37,085 bases of DNA from the NCBI GenBank assembly GCA_002450905.1, contig DKAT01000078.1:1-37085 (forward strand). Reading direction: 5' to 3'. Positions within the stretch are counted from its first letter, which is position 1; each line of letters starts with the position of its first letter. This document shows positions 35,781 through 37,085 of this stretch, piece after piece. The translations under genes were made by a program, and so were the position numbers. The stretch comes from Spirochaetia bacterium UBA6919. GTDB lineage: Bacteria > Spirochaetota > UBA6919. The notes under the pieces are model-generated. The model made no database searches. It saw only the letters and a list, made by a program, of their open reading frames with translations, and was not told the origin of the DNA.

Positions 35781-36236
35781 TTAAGACATTTTGCGATGAT
35801 ACCACTCCAAAAATTTACTATTCTTATTAAGATAAGGATAAAGAGATAACACTTCTTCTTTAACACCTGTATAGAATTGATCAACTTTGTCCTGAAATTC
35901 TCTGAAAGATACCCCGATGATGCCATCCTTATGACTTGTTGTAATGAAAACATCTTCACCCTTAAGCTCAAAATAAAATTGATCCTCTCCTTCAGCAAAA
36001 TCAATAATATCTTTATTTTTTCCCGATAACAATATATTCTTGGTATAATTCAAACAATAAGCAAAATCTAAAATAGGTATACCCCCAGTATTTGTAGAGA
36101 AATCAGCCTGATCCCCCCTAACAAGTATATCTCCCAGGGCAACATCACTCCGCAAAACAGCTTCAGAAGCCTTGCTATAATCAATTTTATCATTACTGTC
36201 AAAGGACAACACCAATCGGTAATTTAATTCAAACAT
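35781..36236 (-). CDS. Small acidic protein of unknown function
   Basis: The protein has 151 residues, without signal peptide or membrane segment. It starts one base after the stop of the DinB-like gene, with AGAGGG upstream, so the two are translated from one message. The sequence is beta-rich at the start (FELNYRLVLSFDSND) with a C-terminal helix. Its style resembles small immunity-type proteins (an inference); I do not recognise the family. A longer overlapping frame on the same strand is not supported. Confidence 0.65.
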   Translation of the reverse strand: MFELNYRLVLSFDSNDKIDYSKASEAVLRSDVALGDILVRGDQADFSTNTGGIPILDFAYCLNYTKNILLSGKNKDIIDFAEGEDQFYFELKGEDVFITTSHKDGIIGVSFREFQDKVDQFYTGVKEEVLSLYPYLNKNSKFLEWYHRKMS

Positions 36237-36237
36237 C

Positions 36238-36705
36238 CTAGTCCCTCTTTAATTCATGTATAAGATAAATCATTTGTCCAATATGATTAAAAAAATGTCC
36301 AGCACAAAATAATATCAATTCAAAGCGATTCTTACCTGCCAAAGTACCACCAGCACTTGTCATTAATGACCAACTTTCTTCATTTTGTGAATAAATTATC
36401 GATAAAGTAGTTTCCACGGCCATATCAAAATTATTTAATAATTCAGTCTTGGATAGATGATTAGTCTCAGTGAATTCCCGATCCCGATCTCTTTGAAAAT
36501 CTGTCCCACCTATAACATGTCCAAAGAAATGATTAAAATTACCAGTGAGATGCAAAATCAAGTGCCCTATACTATTTCCATAAGGATAAGGTTTCGTCCA
36601 GATCTCATTATCACTTAAATCCTCAATCAATTCATGAACTTTCTCACTAAGATCCTCCATATACTGACCCAAGCCACCAGAAATCATTTCAGAGAGCTCA
36701 CTCAT
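36238..36705 (-). CDS. DinB-like (DUF1572-type) protein
   Basis: DinB-superfamily proteins are four-helix bundles with a metal-binding His triad; many act as thiol transferases or metal hydrolases, but most have no known substrate. In this 155-residue protein the candidate ligands are the His in IGHLILHLTGN (about residue 50) and the pair in GHFFNHIGQMIYL near the C-terminus. The helical pattern fits, and the start is supported by AAGGGG upstream. It is first in an operon with the unknown gene at 35781-36236. Confidence 0.75.
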   Translation of the reverse strand: MSELSEMISGGLGQYMEDLSEKVHELIEDLSDNEIWTKPYPYGNSIGHLILHLTGNFNHFFGHVIGGTDFQRDRDREFTETNHLSKTELLNNFDMAVETTLSIIYSQNEESWSLMTSAGGTLAGKNRFELILFCAGHFFNHIGQMIYLIHELKRD

Positions 36706-36900
36706 GATAATCCCCTTATGTTATAATTATATAAATTACATTCATACATCATACCAAATTATAAATCAATACCAGTCAACATTTCATGGAATTATATATT
36801 AAACTAACCTGCAATGATTCTTAATCGAATATCTTGATAAATAATAAAACATAGATAAAAGTGCAAGACCTTTCTGATAAAATCTATAAAATAGATAAAC

Positions 36901-36930
36901 CATGGGAAAATCATGGGAAAAATTATGGAG
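36901..36930. repeat. Short tandem repeat matching the island-border repeat in reverse
   Basis: Two near-identical units (CATGGGAAAAT, CATGGGAAAAA) followed by a decayed third (TTATGG) lie end to end. On the opposite strand this is TTTTCCCATGA, as at 29282-29327. Confidence 0.55.
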
Positions 36931-37002
36931 AAGTACATATAACAATTACATGTTTTAATTTGAAGTTAATTGTATAATGCTTGTAAAGAAATAGGGAGTG
37001 AT

Positions 37003-37024
37003 AGGGGTACATTTCTGCACCCCT
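37003..37024 (-). terminator. Probable terminator after the hsp20-like gene
   Basis: AGGGGT (37003-37008) pairs with ACCCCT (37019-37024), with a 10-base loop. On the minus strand it begins nine bases after the stop of the partial gene at 37034. The following sequence is only moderately T-rich. Confidence 0.45.
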
Positions 37025-37033
37025 TGCATGAGA

Positions 37034-37085
37034 TTAGTCGGATGTTATTTCAATTTTACGAGCCTTAGCTTTCTCAGCCTTGGGA
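37034..37085 (-). CDS. C-terminal end of a probable Hsp20 small heat-shock protein (partial)
   Basis: The last 16 codons before a TAA at 37034-37036 read PKAEKAKARKIEITSD on the minus strand; the rest lies outside the window. LPK-type ends followed by a charged linker and an I-x-I motif (here IEI) are typical of Hsp20/alpha-crystallin small heat-shock proteins, which hold unfolding proteins for the DnaK-ClpB system. Closeness to clpB agrees with this, but the call rests on very few residues. Confidence 0.5.
   Translation of the reverse strand, partial: PKAEKAKARKIEITSD

Larger units (their letters stand above)
36706..37033. other. Intergenic region with repeat and minus-strand terminator
   Basis: No convincing gene lies in these 328 bases. 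It contains two copies of the CATGGGAAAAT unit (36901-36930), the reverse complement of the tandem repeat at 29282-29327, and a GC-rich hairpin at 37003-37024 next to the hsp20-like 3' end. The minus-strand promoter of the DinB-like operon should lie near 36750-36850, but I cannot fix it. Confidence 0.5.

Noticed and set aside
35597..36004. A 135-codon minus-strand frame overlapping clpB's end and the unknown gene
   Set aside because: The overlapping frame 35781-36236 has a good ribosome-binding site and operon position; this one is low-complexity Leu/Ile-rich and runs into clpB.
1..37085. CRISPR array
   Set aside because: No regularly spaced direct repeats with unique spacers were seen, and there are no cas genes.

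Overview
The window is very AT-rich and looks chromosomal. It most likely comes from a spirochaete (Spirochaetota) outside the well-known genera. The main pointers are a FliG of the spirochaete type, a complete chemotaxis cluster whose CheA carries a fused CheX-like phosphatase domain, and several secreted or signalling proteins of kinds common in spirochaetes. The exact lineage cannot be read from the sequence.

Layout. 1-3.1 kb: two tandem, same-strand paralogous secreted HEAT-like proteins (the first truncated by the window edge), closed by a strong intrinsic terminator. 3.4-6.1 kb: a polyprenyl diphosphate synthase and RecJ. 6.2-11.6 kb: cheW-cheR-cheB-cheA, a tightly packed operon for adaptation and signalling, without cheY. 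11.7-14.3 kb: a large DUF4132-like protein and HPr. 14.5-17.4 kb: a small tail-anchored coiled-coil protein convergent with pyrC, then purN and a small unknown protein. 17.5-21.8 kb: a secreted HEAT-like protein, a dedA-asnS pair that may be transcribed without a leader, a membrane-anchored alpha/beta hydrolase and an aquaglyceroporin. 22-24.1 kb: a metallo-beta-lactamase-fold protein with two cyclic-nucleotide-binding domains.

24.1-29.4 kb is an accessory defence island: an EVE-domain McrB, McrC, and a Doc/Fic-type gene whose catalytic motif has been pushed out of frame. The island is bordered by a coding remnant on the left and by palindromic and short tandem repeats on the right. 29.4-31.5 kb holds a GT39-like membrane glycosyltransferase and a small unknown gene. 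31.8-32.9 kb is fliG standing alone, and 33.1-35.7 kb is clpB. The right end has a two-gene minus-strand operon (unknown protein and DinB-like protein) and the last codons of what appears to be an Hsp20 small heat-shock protein.

The strongest points for a second look are the CheA-CheX fusion, the frameshifted Doc gene with a nearby A11 tract behind an EVE-McrBC module, the tandem secreted paralogues, the cNMP-regulated MBL protein, and a short repeat family shared by two intergenic regions. I did not find a clearly new multi-gene system. The McrBC-Doc island is the nearest candidate.
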